Assembly: GCA_903875465.1 (NCBI GenBank)
Contig: CAIQWB010000132.1
Coordinates: 37,665-101,664 of the forward strand
Source: an uncultured Verrucomicrobia subdivision 3 bacterium
GTDB taxonomy: Bacteria; Verrucomicrobiota; Verrucomicrobiia; Limisphaerales; UBA11358
DNA: 64,000 bases
Direction of reading: 5' to 3'
The notes under the pieces are model-generated. The model worked only from the letters and a program-made list of their open reading frames with translations, made no database searches and was not told the origin of the DNA. A program made the position numbers and the translations under genes. Positions 51,874 to 61,561 of this stretch are shown one piece after another (position 1 is the first letter of the stretch; each line of letters begins with the position of its first letter).

Positions 51874-54159
51874 CTAATTTGTCTTGGCCTTGTTCAGCGC
51901 CTCCGTGAACCAGTCCACTGGCTTGGGGCGCGCTGGCGCCTGGGGCCGCCCCGAGGCGGGCCGCGCCGGTCCAGGCGAGGTTTTGGCCCCGGCGGATGCC
52001 ACCAGCACTGGCACGGCTTTCATGGATAGCGCAATCCGTTTGCGCGGCAAATCGACCTCCACCACCGTGACCATCACGCGCTGGTGGACCTTCACCACTT
52101 CCGCCGGGTCTTTGATAAAGCGATCGGAGAGCTGGCTCACATGCACCAGCCCATCCTGATGCACACCCACGTCCACAAACGCGCCGAACGCGGTCACGTT
52201 GGTGACGATGCCTGGCAGTTTCATGCCCGGTTTCAAGTCCTCCATTTTTTCCACGCCCGCCTGAAAACTGAATACTTCAAACTGCTGCCGCGGATCGCGG
52301 CCCGGGCGGGAAAGTTCTGCCAGAATATCCGTAAGCGTGGGCAAACCCACCGCCTCGGTGACATACTTGGACAGCGGAATTTTCTGGCGCAGACTGTTGT
52401 CCCGCAGCAAATCCTTCACGGTGCAATTCAAGTCCCGGGCCATGGTATCCACCAGCGGATAGCTCTCCGGATGCACCGCGCTGCCATCCAGGGGATGTTC
52501 CCCCTCGCGGAGACGCAAAAACCCGGCCGCCTGCTCAAACGCCTTCGGCCCCAGTCGCGGCACCTGACGCAAGTCCTGGCGGGATTTGAACGGTCCGTGC
52601 TCATTGCGATAGGCCACAATATTGTCCGCCAGCAATGGTCCCAGCCCGGACACATAGCCCAGCAACTGTTTGCTGGCCGTGTTTAGCTCCACGCCCACGC
52701 CGTTGACGCAACTCATCACGATGTCATCCAGGCTGCGTTTGAGCGCCAGTTGATCCACATCATGCTGGTACTGGCCCACGCCGATCGATTTTGGGTCCAG
52801 CTTCACCAGTTCCGCCAGCGGATCCATCAACCGCCGGCCAATGGAGACCGCGCCGCGCACGGTGAGATCGTGATTGGGAAACTCCTCCCGCGCCGCCTCG
52901 GATGCTGAATAAATCGACGCGCCGCTTTCATTCACCATCACCACCGGAATGGTCGATGGCAGTTTCAATGCCTTCACAAACGTCTCCGTTTCCCGTCCGG
53001 CCGTGCCGTTGCCAATGGCAATGGCCTCTATTTGATGGACCTTGATCATGCTGAGCAGGGCCTCGCCCGCCTCGCGCATGGAACCGGCCGAGGCGGCCGT
53101 GGGATAAACCACGTCGTGGTGCAGCAACTTGCCCTGACGGTCGAGACACACCACCTTGCAACCCGTGCGGAAGCCGGGGTCAATCGCCAGCACGTTCCGG
53201 CGACCCAGGGGCGCGGCTAGCAGCAGCTCGCGCAAATTATCCGAGAACACGCGGATGGCCTCGATGTCCGCCTTCTTTTTGGATTCCATCCGCATTTCCA
53301 CTTCGATGGCCGAGCTGAGCAGGCGTTTGTAACTCTCTGCCACCGCCAGCCGGACCTGTTCCGCAGCGGGTCCGACGCCTTTGACAAACAACGGCTCCAG
53401 CAGCGGCAGGATGGATTCCTCCGGCGGCACAATCCGCATCATCAAAAAACCTTCGCTCTCGCCACGCCGAATCGCCAGCAACCGGTGGCTCGGGATAGTC
53501 GCCAACGGCTCGCTCCAGTCAAAATAATCTTTGAACTTGGTCGCTTCCTCCTCCTTGCCTGTAAGCACCTTGGATTTCACCACGGCCTCCCGTTTGAACA
53601 ACTCCCGCAGCGCGGTGCGCGCCCGGGCGTCGTCACTCATGCGCTCCGCGAGAATGTCCCGCGCTCCCGCCAGGGCTGCCGCGCCATCTGCCACGCCATC
53701 TGCCACGCCCTTTTCGGTGCTCACATAGGCCAGCGCTTCTTTTACCGGGTCGCCGGTGGCTAATTGCAACAACAGCCAGTCTGCCAGCGGTTCCAGCCCC
53801 TGTTCCCGGGCAATCGTCGCCTTGGTGCGGCGTTTGGGCCGGTAAGGCAGGTAAATATCCTCCAGCGCCGTCACCGTTTCCGCCTGCGTGATGGCCGACT
53901 TGAGCGTGTCCGTAAGCAGCTTGCGCTCCTCCAGCGACTTTAAAATCGACTCGCGCCGTTGATCCAGTTCCGCCAGTGCCAGCAGCCGTTCGCGGATGCC
54001 CGTGACCACCACTTCATCCATCGACCCCGTGGCCTCTTTACGGTAACGCGCGATAAAAGGCACGGTGGCCCCTTCGGCAAATAACTTGGCCGTGGCGGCC
54101 ACGTGCCGCGCCGACACTTTGAATTCGCCGGCAATTTTTAATACATGTGCTTCGTTCAT
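51874..54159 (-). CDS. tex: Tex-family S1 RNA-binding protein
   Basis: 761 residues. The family layout is complete: an N-terminal helical part (FIARYRKEATGSMDE), a YqgF/RNase H-like domain (RRNVLAIDPGFRTGCKVVCLD), helix-hairpin-helix parts (YVSGLGPLLADNIVAYRNEHG), and a C-terminal S1 domain (GIVTNVTAFGAFVDVGVHQD, about 650-720) with a basic, Pro/Ala-rich end. Tex binds nucleic acids and influences transcription in bacteria. The start ATG 54159 gives the normal N-terminus. No special regulation seen. Confidence 0.96.
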   Translation of the reverse strand: MNEAHVLKIAGEFKVSARHVAATAKLFAEGATVPFIARYRKEATGSMDEVVVTGIRERLLALAELDQRRESILKSLEERKLLTDTLKSAITQAETVTALEDIYLPYRPKRRTKATIAREQGLEPLADWLLLQLATGDPVKEALAYVSTEKGVADGVADGAAALAGARDILAERMSDDARARTALRELFKREAVVKSKVLTGKEEEATKFKDYFDWSEPLATIPSHRLLAIRRGESEGFLMMRIVPPEESILPLLEPLFVKGVGPAAEQVRLAVAESYKRLLSSAIEVEMRMESKKKADIEAIRVFSDNLRELLLAAPLGRRNVLAIDPGFRTGCKVVCLDRQGKLLHHDVVYPTAASAGSMREAGEALLSMIKVHQIEAIAIGNGTAGRETETFVKALKLPSTIPVVMVNESGASIYSASEAAREEFPNHDLTVRGAVSIGRRLMDPLAELVKLDPKSIGVGQYQHDVDQLALKRSLDDIVMSCVNGVGVELNTASKQLLGYVSGLGPLLADNIVAYRNEHGPFKSRQDLRQVPRLGPKAFEQAAGFLRLREGEHPLDGSAVHPESYPLVDTMARDLNCTVKDLLRDNSLRQKIPLSKYVTEAVGLPTLTDILAELSRPGRDPRQQFEVFSFQAGVEKMEDLKPGMKLPGIVTNVTAFGAFVDVGVHQDGLVHVSQLSDRFIKDPAEVVKVHQRVMVTVVEVDLPRKRIALSMKAVPVLVASAGAKTSPGPARPASGRPQAPARPKPVDWFTEALNKAKTN

Positions 54160-54259
54160 TGAAAATATGGGCGCTTGGTTTAGCGAAGCCGGGTCACCAA
54201 GTAAATCCTTTTACGAGGGGAAATGATTGGTTCAAGGAATTGCGGGAAAATTGCAGTAT

Positions 54260-54391
54260 TTAGACTTCTACCACCTCTAAGCGCGGGGTATGGCCAAGCT
54301 TGTGAAGTAGTTCCTCACACTCCTCCCAAGTCAGGCCGAAGGCATGCATGTCAGCCACGCCGAGGCGGGCGACGATTTGTTTGGTGATCAT
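54260..54391 (-). CDS. possible 43-residue peptide
   Basis: A short frame downstream of the OmpA-domain gene (16-base gap): MITKQIVARLGVADMHAF, then GLTWEECEELLHKLGHTPRLEVVEV in parts. The composition is protein-like and it would form a small helical protein. There is no good ribosome-binding site, and the region could equally be the 3' end of the upstream transcript. Low confidence. Confidence 0.35.
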   Translation of the reverse strand: MITKQIVARLGVADMHAFGLTWEECEELLHKLGHTPRLEVVEV

Positions 54392-54407
54392 CCTGGCGGC
54401 AGCTTGC

Positions 54408-55259
54408 TCACTTGGCCGTTGGATCGACTGTGTCCGCCGGTGGCGTAGTCGGCGGCACATTCGGTGCCGGCGCAACGCTCGGCGCATTGGTCCCCGCCGT
54501 GTCCGCTGCCGCCAGTTCATCCGGCAGGATGGTAATCGCTATCCGCCGGTTGCGCGCGCGGCCCTCAGGGTTGGAGTTGTCTGCCACCGGCCGGAATTCG
54601 CCATAACCCACCGCCCCCAGCCGGCGCGGGTCCACCCCCGCGCGTTCCGTCAGGAAGCGCACCGCCGCCAGAGCCCGGGCGGCCGAAAGTTCCCAGTTCG
54701 TGGCAAATCGTGCGCGGGCATTGCCCCGAATCGGCACATTGTCCGTGTGGCCGATCACATGAATTTTCAGCTCCGGGTGCTCGGCCAGAAAAGCGGCGAT
54801 TTTTAGCATCACCGCCTGGCCGTCCGGCTTCAGCTCGGCCTCGCCCGAATCAAACATGATGCGGTCCAGAATATTGACCGTGAGTTTGCCCTGCAGTTTG
54901 GAAATCGTCACATCCTTGGATTCCAGATCCGTGCGCATTTCTTGCTCCAGCCCCTTGGCGGATTGCACCGCCTGCTCCTTCTCCTTCTCCAAATCCGCAA
55001 AATTGGCCTGCATCCCGGCCATCTGTTGTTGCAACCCCGCCGTGTCCGCCTGGGCCGCCGTCAGTTGATTGGATTTTTGGGCTAGTTGGTTGCGCAGCGC
55101 CGCCAGATCGCGCTCCTGCTGGACCGATTGCGACCACAAGCACGCCGCCAGCACGGCAATCGTCAGCACACTCAGCCCTGGCCAGACGTAACGCGACATT
55201 TTGAACGGTTCGCCGGCCTTGGTCGCGTAATCGGTGAATGGTTGTTTGCTTTCGCTCAT
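54408..55259 (-). CDS. OmpA-domain envelope protein with membrane anchor and coiled coil
   Basis: 283 residues. One membrane helix (PGLSVLTIAVLAACLW, about 27-42), a long coiled coil (about 45-125, QQERDLAALRNQLAQKSNQL and on), and an OmpA-like peptidoglycan-binding domain (about 128-245) with HTDNVPIRG (171-179) and an NRRI end motif (237-240). A Pro/Thr/Ala-rich tail closes it. The layout is like MotB or the Lpp/OmpA-type stator and envelope-tethering proteins, but no motA gene is near. Probably tethers the inner membrane to the cell wall. Start ATG 55259 begins just before the helix; the longer frame to 55391 is not believed. Confidence 0.87.
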   Translation of the reverse strand: MSESKQPFTDYATKAGEPFKMSRYVWPGLSVLTIAVLAACLWSQSVQQERDLAALRNQLAQKSNQLTAAQADTAGLQQQMAGMQANFADLEKEKEQAVQSAKGLEQEMRTDLESKDVTISKLQGKLTVNILDRIMFDSGEAELKPDGQAVMLKIAAFLAEHPELKIHVIGHTDNVPIRGNARARFATNWELSAARALAAVRFLTERAGVDPRRLGAVGYGEFRPVADNSNPEGRARNRRIAITILPDELAAADTAGTNAPSVAPAPNVPPTTPPADTVDPTAK

Positions 55260-56243
55260 TGTCGACTCCCAAGGTTGTACCAAACTAGCGGACACGATTA
55301 AAGTCTTAAAGCACCAGCAGGCGCTGGCGGAGCGCAGCGGGAGAACTGCCACGGCCAGTAGGTTCCAGTAACCCGTTAATTTTCCGCGCAACCACGTTGA
55401 GGCGGCCCCGCAGAGCGGAGGGGCATTCCAGAGGCTTGACGCGCCTTGACGAGATTTTTCTAGGATTTGTTGTATCTAACATGATTCCAATTGCTTGCGC
55501 CGATTTTAGAGGTGCCGGCAGGGGTTGACAGGGCTGGACGGAGGAGGCAGGTTCGAGGCTCGGGGCGGGGAATTGGTCCAGGGTTTGGGAACTGGGGTGC
55601 GGGGAGCCCAGTGGTGCAAGGGCACGATGAGGTACGATTAGTTTGGATTTACCACGAATGTACTTACCGAAGCTGGGGCAGGGGACTGGTCATGACATGA
55701 TTCCCAACCCGAGCTCAGCACGCCAGTTTTTAAACTTTGATTGCGTTTGATTCGCTTTGACGGCCGCTTGAGGGGTGGGATCTGGGGAGGCTGGATGTGG
55801 TTCAGGGGCACGATTAGGTGCGATTGGACCCGATTTACCACGATTTACCGGGATAAACTTGAATTAGGCCGGGGATAGCCGCGCAAATCGCGGGATTTTC
55901 AGGGTGTCCGTTTTGACATTTCAAAGAACTAGCGGCCGCCGTGGCGCCGGAACATTCCGGCTATTTTTTCGGCATTCGAATGACTTGGTTCGCCCAAGCC
56001 CGGGCAGAGCGGCTGGAAAATAAAATTACCTAAACTACTCTTATGGTGAGCTTAATCTGGTTTGCTGGTTCTGTCAAGCGGCCCGGTCTTTCTGGCATCC
56101 TCTTTCACTCAAATTCCCGATAAAACCCAATGCCCGACAATTCCAGCCGGGGTGGCGCTGGCCGGCAAAGCAGAGCGGCTGAAAGCGGGCCGCGAACTGC
56201 AAGATTTGAGCGGGGCGATTTAAATTCAATGGCTTGAGCTAAA
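55260..56243. other. gene-poor region with dispersed repeat copies
   Basis: No credible gene. Two copies of one repeat are visible, at 55611-55660 and 55797-55850 (GGGCACGATKAGGTRCGATTR, then TTTACCACGA), sharing CACGATTAGGTGCGATT with the 40.6 kb tandem array in inverse orientation. Two TTGAC motifs at 55436-55450 might be a promoter but lead to no gene. Confidence 0.55.
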
Positions 56244-56404
56244 CCCGAACTCCGAAATGAAAACGCCCGGTCTGAATCCATCTATTGGGAATAAGCGGTT
56301 TGGAAAAATCTTACCAGACCTCAGTGGGTATGCGGCGATTTTTCCAAAGCGTTTCTGCTCCAACATATTGACGCATCCCAGCTATTTTAATTTCGGAGTT
56401 CGGG
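56244..56404. repeat. 161-bp element with 15-bp perfect terminal inverted repeats
   Basis: The ends are CCCGAACTCCGAAAT (56244-56258) and ATTTCGGAGTTCGGG (56390-56404), exact inverse complements. The interior is similar to 63545-63771 (TCCATCTATTGGGAATAA vs TCCATGTCTTGGGCATAA; CGATTTTTCCAA...TTTCTGCTCCA...TTGACGCATCCCAG). It has no coding capacity and looks like a small non-autonomous, MITE-like element. Confidence 0.78.
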
Positions 56405-56406
56405 CT

Positions 56407-56440
56407 AAAAAAAGACCCTGGACAATGTCTGTCCAGGGTC
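56407..56440 (-). terminator. Rho-independent terminator of the GH2 gene
   Basis: The stem GACCCTGGACA/TGTCCAGGGTC (56414-56424, 56430-56440) with a 5-base loop is followed on the minus strand by a run of seven T (56413-56407). It lies 122 bases after the GH2 stop. The stem is identical to that of the hairpin at 18906-18934. Confidence 0.85.
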
Positions 56441-56561
56441 CCGTGTTTCATTCGTGCCTGATCAGCGAGGCAAAGACCAGCCTACTGGGTGTCGCTGCCC
56501 CGTTGCTTAAATTCGCTGCAAGTTTCGGTCGGTTGAGTGGTCTGGTTGCCCGAGCAACGGT

Positions 56562-59252
56562 TCAACGGCTTTTCAGGGTGATCGTTGCCGGCTTTAAGCC
56601 ATCCGATTCGGCGGTAAGTTTGAGGGTGCCCGGCTGGTCGGCGCGGGTGCGGACAATCACGAGGGCCAGGCCATTGAAGGCATTATGCTCGGGGGCTTGG
56701 AAAGATTCGAAGCTGGTGGCATCGCCATTGTCCGTGGCGACAATATCTCCAGGGCCTTGCAAGGTGAATTTGATATGGTTCTTGGAACGGGGCACTTGCA
56801 GTCCATCGTGATCCGCCACGGTCACGGTGATGTAGGAAAGATCGACGCCACTGGCGGCGATTTTTGTGCGGTCCGCTTGCAGGGTGAGTTTGGCCGCCGG
56901 GCCGGTGGTTTTTACGATGTCAGTGGCCCATTTATGGCCATGCTTGTAGGCGACTACTTTAAGTACGCCAGGCGCATAAACCACGTCGTCCCAGCGCAAG
57001 CGGTATTCAAACGCGTGCTTGGTCTTGCGGCCCAGGGATTTGCCATTGAGGAAGAGTTCGGCTTCGTCACCCGAGGTGTAGACATGCACGGGAGTGACCT
57101 GACCAACGCGGTCGGGCCAGTTCCAGTGCGGCAGGATGTGGGCCATGGGAAAGTCTGGAAGCCAATGGGCTTGGTAGATATAGTAGCGATCTTTCTTAAA
57201 GCCAGCCAAATCCACAATACCGAAATAGGAACTGCGAGAAGGCACATGAATTTTGCCGAGGGTCTCCAATTCCTGCTGGGCCCGGGCCTTTTCCGCCGGG
57301 TCGAAGAAATTGAGCAGGTTGCTCATGTCGCCATTGTAGGGGGTGGGTTCCCCAAGATAATCAAAGCCGGTCCACACAAATTCGCCGGCGGCAAAGGGAT
57401 TTTTTTCCTGGCCTGTGAATTCTGTGTCCGGGGTGGTGGCCCACGGAGGCGCATACAAGTCGTAGGAGCTGACTTGGAAGTCCGCCTTGCCATCCCCTTT
57501 ATTATTGCTGACGGGGAAAACGTACTCACCCCGGGAGCTGATGCAGGAGGCGGTTTCGCTGCCGAACATGGGTTTGTCCGGGTTTTTCTCGCGAAACCGG
57601 CCATAATTCATGGGTTTGTAATTCCAGCCAAAGACATCGAAGGAATTTTGGAACCCACTGAAGGCAGCGTTGTAAGAACTGACGGCGGCAGTGACGGGCC
57701 GGGTGGGGTCTTCCGAATGCACAATTTCGCGGTTTTCATTGCCCAGAGCCGGTCCGGCCTTGCGGTCCTGATCGGGCACTTCATTACCATCGCTCCAAAG
57801 AATCACACAAGGATGATTACGATCCCGGCGGACGAGGGCGCGCAAATCATTTTCGTGCCAGTCGGCGTACAGCCGGTGGTAATCATTGCGGTTTTTGCCG
57901 GCCTGCCAGCAATCAAAGGCCTCATCCATCACCACCATGCCCAGGCGGTCGCAAATATCCAGTAATTCCGGCGCGGGTGGATTATGACTGGTGCGGATGG
58001 CATTGCAGCCCATGCTCTTGAGAATTTCCACCTGGCGCTCCAAGCCACGCACATTAATGGCTGAACCCAGCGCCCCCAGATCGGCATGGTCGCAGACGCC
58101 TTGAATGGGCACGTGCTGGCCATTCAAGTAAAAGCCATTGGTTACCGTAAAGGCAATGGTCCGAATGCCAAACGGCGTTTCATATTGGTCCACCACCTGG
58201 GCCGCCTGCAGCACCGTGGTTACCAGCACATAACGTTGCGGTTTGGCGAGGCTCCATAATTTGGGGTGTGGGACGGTCAGTTCACCTGCGAGGGGGCCGG
58301 ATTGGCGGGCGGGAATGGTGGTGGTGGTGTTCACGAGCATGGCAACGGATGGGCCGCGGTCGCCGTTGGCTTTGAGCTCGAAAATCTCCTGGTTCACCTT
58401 AAGATTAGCCGCGATCACCGTGTCATTTTCCAATTGAACCTGCACTTTGACGGTGGCCTGCTGGTCAGCCACCACGGGAGTGGTCACGTAAGTGCCCCAA
58501 TGGGCGAGATGGATGGGGGCGGTTTTGACGAGCCAGACGTTGCGGTAGATGCCGCCGCCGGGATACCAGCGCGAGGAAGCGGGCGGGTTATCGAGGCGAA
58601 TGGCAATCAGATTGTCGGTGCCATAATGCACATACGGGGTCAAATCCACACGCCAGGAGGCATAGCCATAGGGCCAGCCGCCCACACAATGCCCGTTCAG
58701 CCAGACCGTGGCGTAGGCCATGGCCCCGTCCACATCCAGATAAATTTGTTTCCCCTGATCGGTATTGGGCACGGCCAGGTGTTTTCGGTACCAAGCCACC
58801 CCCCACCAGGGCAGTTTGCCGGTATCCCCGGGGTATTCCTGTTTGAAGGGCCCTTCAATCCCCCAATCGTGGGGCAAATTGAGGAGTCGCCAGGAACTGT
58901 CATCGAAAGTATTTTCCGCACAGGCGGCCGCACTGCCGCCGGGGTTCCCGGCGGGCCGCACTTTGGCGGCTTCGGTTGGTCCCTTGGCCAATTCAATGCC
59001 GGTGGCCAGGACCCAGGGTTGAATGTTGGTATAACCAAGCTGATCGCCACCATTCGCGGAATCTTGCTTTTGAAAGCGCCAGTCCGCATCCAGGGACAGG
59101 CGTTCACGCACCGAAATACCCTCGGCGGCGAAGGAGGCCGAACCCGCCAGCCAGGCGGAGGTTATGGCCAGGACGCCCAGTACCAGCCGCTGCGGCAGCT
59201 GGCCAAACCAGGATTCGGGCACAGGGGAAGAATCTGTGGGATTGGTATGCAT
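56562..59252 (-). CDS. secreted glycoside hydrolase family 2 beta-galactosidase
   Basis: 896 residues. A hydrophobic segment (LVLGVLAITSAWLAGSASFAA, about 23-43) is the signal peptide. Next come the sugar-binding jelly-roll (RLSLDADWRF, GVAWYRKHL, YATVWLNGHCVGGWPYGYASW in part), the immunoglobulin-like domain, and the TIM barrel with acid/base Glu491 (WSDGNEVPD) and nucleophile Glu566 (FGSETASC). The C-terminal domains are of the DUF4982/Ig-like kind. GH2 enzymes of this form release beta-linked galactose or related sugars. ATG 59252 was chosen over a TTG at 59264. It is alone and ends at a clear terminator. Confidence 0.93.
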   Translation of the reverse strand: MHTNPTDSSPVPESWFGQLPQRLVLGVLAITSAWLAGSASFAAEGISVRERLSLDADWRFQKQDSANGGDQLGYTNIQPWVLATGIELAKGPTEAAKVRPAGNPGGSAAACAENTFDDSSWRLLNLPHDWGIEGPFKQEYPGDTGKLPWWGVAWYRKHLAVPNTDQGKQIYLDVDGAMAYATVWLNGHCVGGWPYGYASWRVDLTPYVHYGTDNLIAIRLDNPPASSRWYPGGGIYRNVWLVKTAPIHLAHWGTYVTTPVVADQQATVKVQVQLENDTVIAANLKVNQEIFELKANGDRGPSVAMLVNTTTTIPARQSGPLAGELTVPHPKLWSLAKPQRYVLVTTVLQAAQVVDQYETPFGIRTIAFTVTNGFYLNGQHVPIQGVCDHADLGALGSAINVRGLERQVEILKSMGCNAIRTSHNPPAPELLDICDRLGMVVMDEAFDCWQAGKNRNDYHRLYADWHENDLRALVRRDRNHPCVILWSDGNEVPDQDRKAGPALGNENREIVHSEDPTRPVTAAVSSYNAAFSGFQNSFDVFGWNYKPMNYGRFREKNPDKPMFGSETASCISSRGEYVFPVSNNKGDGKADFQVSSYDLYAPPWATTPDTEFTGQEKNPFAAGEFVWTGFDYLGEPTPYNGDMSNLLNFFDPAEKARAQQELETLGKIHVPSRSSYFGIVDLAGFKKDRYYIYQAHWLPDFPMAHILPHWNWPDRVGQVTPVHVYTSGDEAELFLNGKSLGRKTKHAFEYRLRWDDVVYAPGVLKVVAYKHGHKWATDIVKTTGPAAKLTLQADRTKIAASGVDLSYITVTVADHDGLQVPRSKNHIKFTLQGPGDIVATDNGDATSFESFQAPEHNAFNGLALVIVRTRADQPGTLKLTAESDGLKPATITLKSR

Positions 59253-59432
59253 AAGTGCGTTCAAGTTAGGGTAATTCCGTATTTAGACAATTTCTTTTTA
59301 CCGGCACACTTCACAGGAATAAATCTGCCGTCGGCCCGCGCCGGGGCAATAAAAGAGTTGGTTTTGCCAGTATTTTTTCATCAAAATATTTGCTCAATCA
59401 CCTTAAAAGTAGTACTTTAGATTGTGTCAAAG

Positions 59433-59576
59433 ATGTTACATCGCCAGCCCAAACGGTCCTTGTCGTTTCACCAGAAACAGAACCGTTTTTTTGCCATCGC
59501 CCTCGTCCTGCTGGCCGTGGTCGCTTTCACCGCATTTATCTGGCTGACCAACCGCTCGGCATTGAGCGTGCACTGA
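59433..59576 (+). CDS. small single-helix membrane protein (47 residues)
   Basis: Translation gives MLHRQPKRSLSFHQKQ, then NRFFAIALVLLAVVAFTAFI (residues 17-36), then WLTNRSALSVH. The basic N-terminus and one strong hydrophobic helix make a sensible N-in membrane peptide. It sits in the gap between two minus-strand genes, the GH2 hydrolase and the amidase. It was found by reading the sequence; there is no ribosome-binding site I can point to, so it is a candidate rather than a certain gene. Confidence 0.5.
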   Translation: MLHRQPKRSLSFHQKQNRFFAIALVLLAVVAFTAFIWLTNRSALSVH

Positions 59577-59594
59577 GCTGCCTCCGCGCGACGT

Positions 59595-60635
59595 TTATTT
59601 TTGTCCGGGAGGAGTGTAATTATTCATCAGCCAGCGGGCATGATTGATCACGTAATCCCATTGGAACGCGGGACCGGGGTCGGTTTTGTTGGTTTGCACG
59701 TGGAAATGGCCCAGCACCCCGCCGTATTGTTGGAGCACTTCATCCGGCAATTTGTGATTGATCAACTGGCCGTGGGCGTCGTGGGGATAATCGCATTTTA
59801 ATTTAGGGAAGATCCGGCACAAGGCGGCGGTGAGGTGGATGAGGGCCTGGTATTGCTGCGGGGTATAATCATATTGTTCCAGTTTTTCACCTTGGACGAC
59901 GCCGGCCACTGGCGCGGGTCTGGCGGAATAGCCCGCGAAATTCGGGGTGCGCTCGGGTTGGGGGCCAAAGGCCGGGGGGATGGTAATTCGGGTGGGGCCA
60001 TTGGTAGTGGGCTGGTACCAGCGAGCCAGCGCGGCGGTTTGGCCGGGAGGATAAGCGCCCATGTTGGCAATTTCCACGCCCACGGACCGGCTGTTGCTGG
60101 TGGTGGCGTGCCAGGCGCGTTCCTTGCAATCCAGGGTTTGATAAATGGTGCCATCCAGATCGATCATGAATTGCACACTTAAACCACGGGCATCCTGGAG
60201 AATTTTGAAACAATTGCGGGAAGTGCCGGCGTCGTCGTAATGAATGACAAATTGATCGACGTGTTTCTGGAGGGTGGGTAAATCCCAGCCACCGCCCCGG
60301 ACCCGCTCGATTTCCTCGTCGGTGAGGCCGCGGCGCAGATCGTAACGATTGGGTGAGCGGAGACTGGGCTCCGCCGCGACCGAACTCTTCCAATCGGCCT
60401 GATCATAGGGGCTAAACCGGCGTTCCACCCGATAGGCATCATAGCCACCCGGGTCCAGCCATAACACCACGGGGGCGCCGGTGTGGAAGAACTGGCCGGC
60501 CACCACAATCTCATCGCCCCGGCGGGGGGCCAAGGTGCCGGGCCGGGTAACGCAACCCGACAGCCCGGTTAAAACCAGGGCCAAAGCCACGGCTGGCATT
60601 AATAACGGCAAACGTTTAAACGGATTCCCTGTCAT
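59595..60635 (-). CDS. N-acetylmuramoyl-L-alanine amidase, lipoprotein
   Basis: 346 residues with a lipobox LSGC (25-28), so acylated at Cys28 and anchored in the envelope. The amidase_2 (AmpD-like) fold starts near VIHYDDAGTSR, with His132 as a zinc ligand; further on VGVEIANMG and, near the end, VLGHFHVQTNKTDPGPAFQW carry the other His and Asp/Lys residues. It cleaves the bond between N-acetylmuramic acid and L-Ala in peptidoglycan fragments. The N-terminal about 100 residues before the fold are extra. Start ATG 60635; it runs divergently from radC. Confidence 0.92.
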   Translation of the reverse strand: MTGNPFKRLPLLMPAVALALVLTGLSGCVTRPGTLAPRRGDEIVVAGQFFHTGAPVVLWLDPGGYDAYRVERRFSPYDQADWKSSVAAEPSLRSPNRYDLRRGLTDEEIERVRGGGWDLPTLQKHVDQFVIHYDDAGTSRNCFKILQDARGLSVQFMIDLDGTIYQTLDCKERAWHATTSNSRSVGVEIANMGAYPPGQTAALARWYQPTTNGPTRITIPPAFGPQPERTPNFAGYSARPAPVAGVVQGEKLEQYDYTPQQYQALIHLTAALCRIFPKLKCDYPHDAHGQLINHKLPDEVLQQYGGVLGHFHVQTNKTDPGPAFQWDYVINHARWLMNNYTPPGQK

Positions 60636-60786
60636 GCCCCTGATAAGACTGGATCAGCCGGGGGTTCGTCAAGCCAGGATGAATATTTTTAAGCATGGCT
60701 GGGGATTTTAGCGGGCGGGCGGTTTTGCGCCGGCCAGGGGGCCAATGCGCTTGACACCTTCCAGCCGGTTGGTTCAATCTCAGCGC

Positions 60787-61497
60787 ATGGCCGAGGGATT
60801 GCGACTAAAAGACCAGCCAGCCAGTGAACGGCCACGCGAACGCCTGGCGGCGCTGGGGCCGGAGGCTTTGAGCCAGGCGGAATTGATTGCCATTCTGTTG
60901 CGGACGGGGTTGAAGGGGATGAATGCGGTGGAAGTGGGCAAGCAGGTGCTCAGCCGCTTTGGTTCCTTGCACGCCCTGGCCACTGCTTCCGTGGATGATT
61001 TGCGCAAGGTCAAGGGGATTGGCCGGGACAAGGCGGTGACGCTGGTGGCGGCCTTTGCGCTGGCGCGAACGATGGCCAGGGAATTTCACGCCGAAGCCCC
61101 CTTGCTGGACACCCCGGAGGCGGTGGTTAACTTTCTACGCGAGGACAACCGCCTGCTGCAAGTGGAGACGCTGCAGGTTATTCTGCTGAACACGCGCCGG
61201 CGGCTCATCCGCTGCGAAACCATTTCCCAAGGCACGCTGGACACCCTGCTGGTGCATGCCCGCGAGGTATTCAAGGTGGCGATTTCCGCCAATGCGGCGG
61301 CCCTGGTGCTGGCCCATAATCATCCCAGCGGCGATCCCTCCCCCTCCGACGCGGATATCAAAGTCACGCGCGACCTCATTCGGGCGGGGCAACTCTTGAA
61401 AATTGAGGTGCTGGACCATGTGATCATGGGACGCGCCACGCAGGAGCGGCCGAAAGAATACGCATCCTTGCGGGAGCTGGGTTACTTTTATGCCTGA
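60787..61497 (+). CDS. radC: RadC-family JAB/MPN-domain protein
   Basis: 236 residues. An N-terminal helix-hairpin-helix part (KVKGIGRDKA, 74-83) and a C-terminal JAMM metal site HNHPSGDPSPSDAD (177-190: two His and an Asp). The role of RadC proteins is not settled, despite their name. A TTGACA (60751-60756) and CAATCT (60775-60780) stand 18 bases apart, which would start transcription almost at ATG 60787 and suggests a leaderless message. ATG 60745 is the alternative start. Confidence 0.93.
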   Translation: MAEGLRLKDQPASERPRERLAALGPEALSQAELIAILLRTGLKGMNAVEVGKQVLSRFGSLHALATASVDDLRKVKGIGRDKAVTLVAAFALARTMAREFHAEAPLLDTPEAVVNFLREDNRLLQVETLQVILLNTRRRLIRCETISQGTLDTLLVHAREVFKVAISANAAALVLAHNHPSGDPSPSDADIKVTRDLIRAGQLLKIEVLDHVIMGRATQERPKEYASLRELGYFYA

Positions 61498-61561
61498 AAG
61501 CGCGCGCAGGCGAGCCGGGGGTGAAGGCAGGTGACTTTTTTGTTAAATAGCGTAAAAAAGC

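Noticed and set aside
55491..55841. Short frames in the 55-56 kb spacer
   Set aside because: They lie in repeat copies, have no start signals and show no protein-like composition.
56244..56404. Insertion sequence
   Set aside because: Too short and without a transposase frame; listed as a non-autonomous repeat instead.
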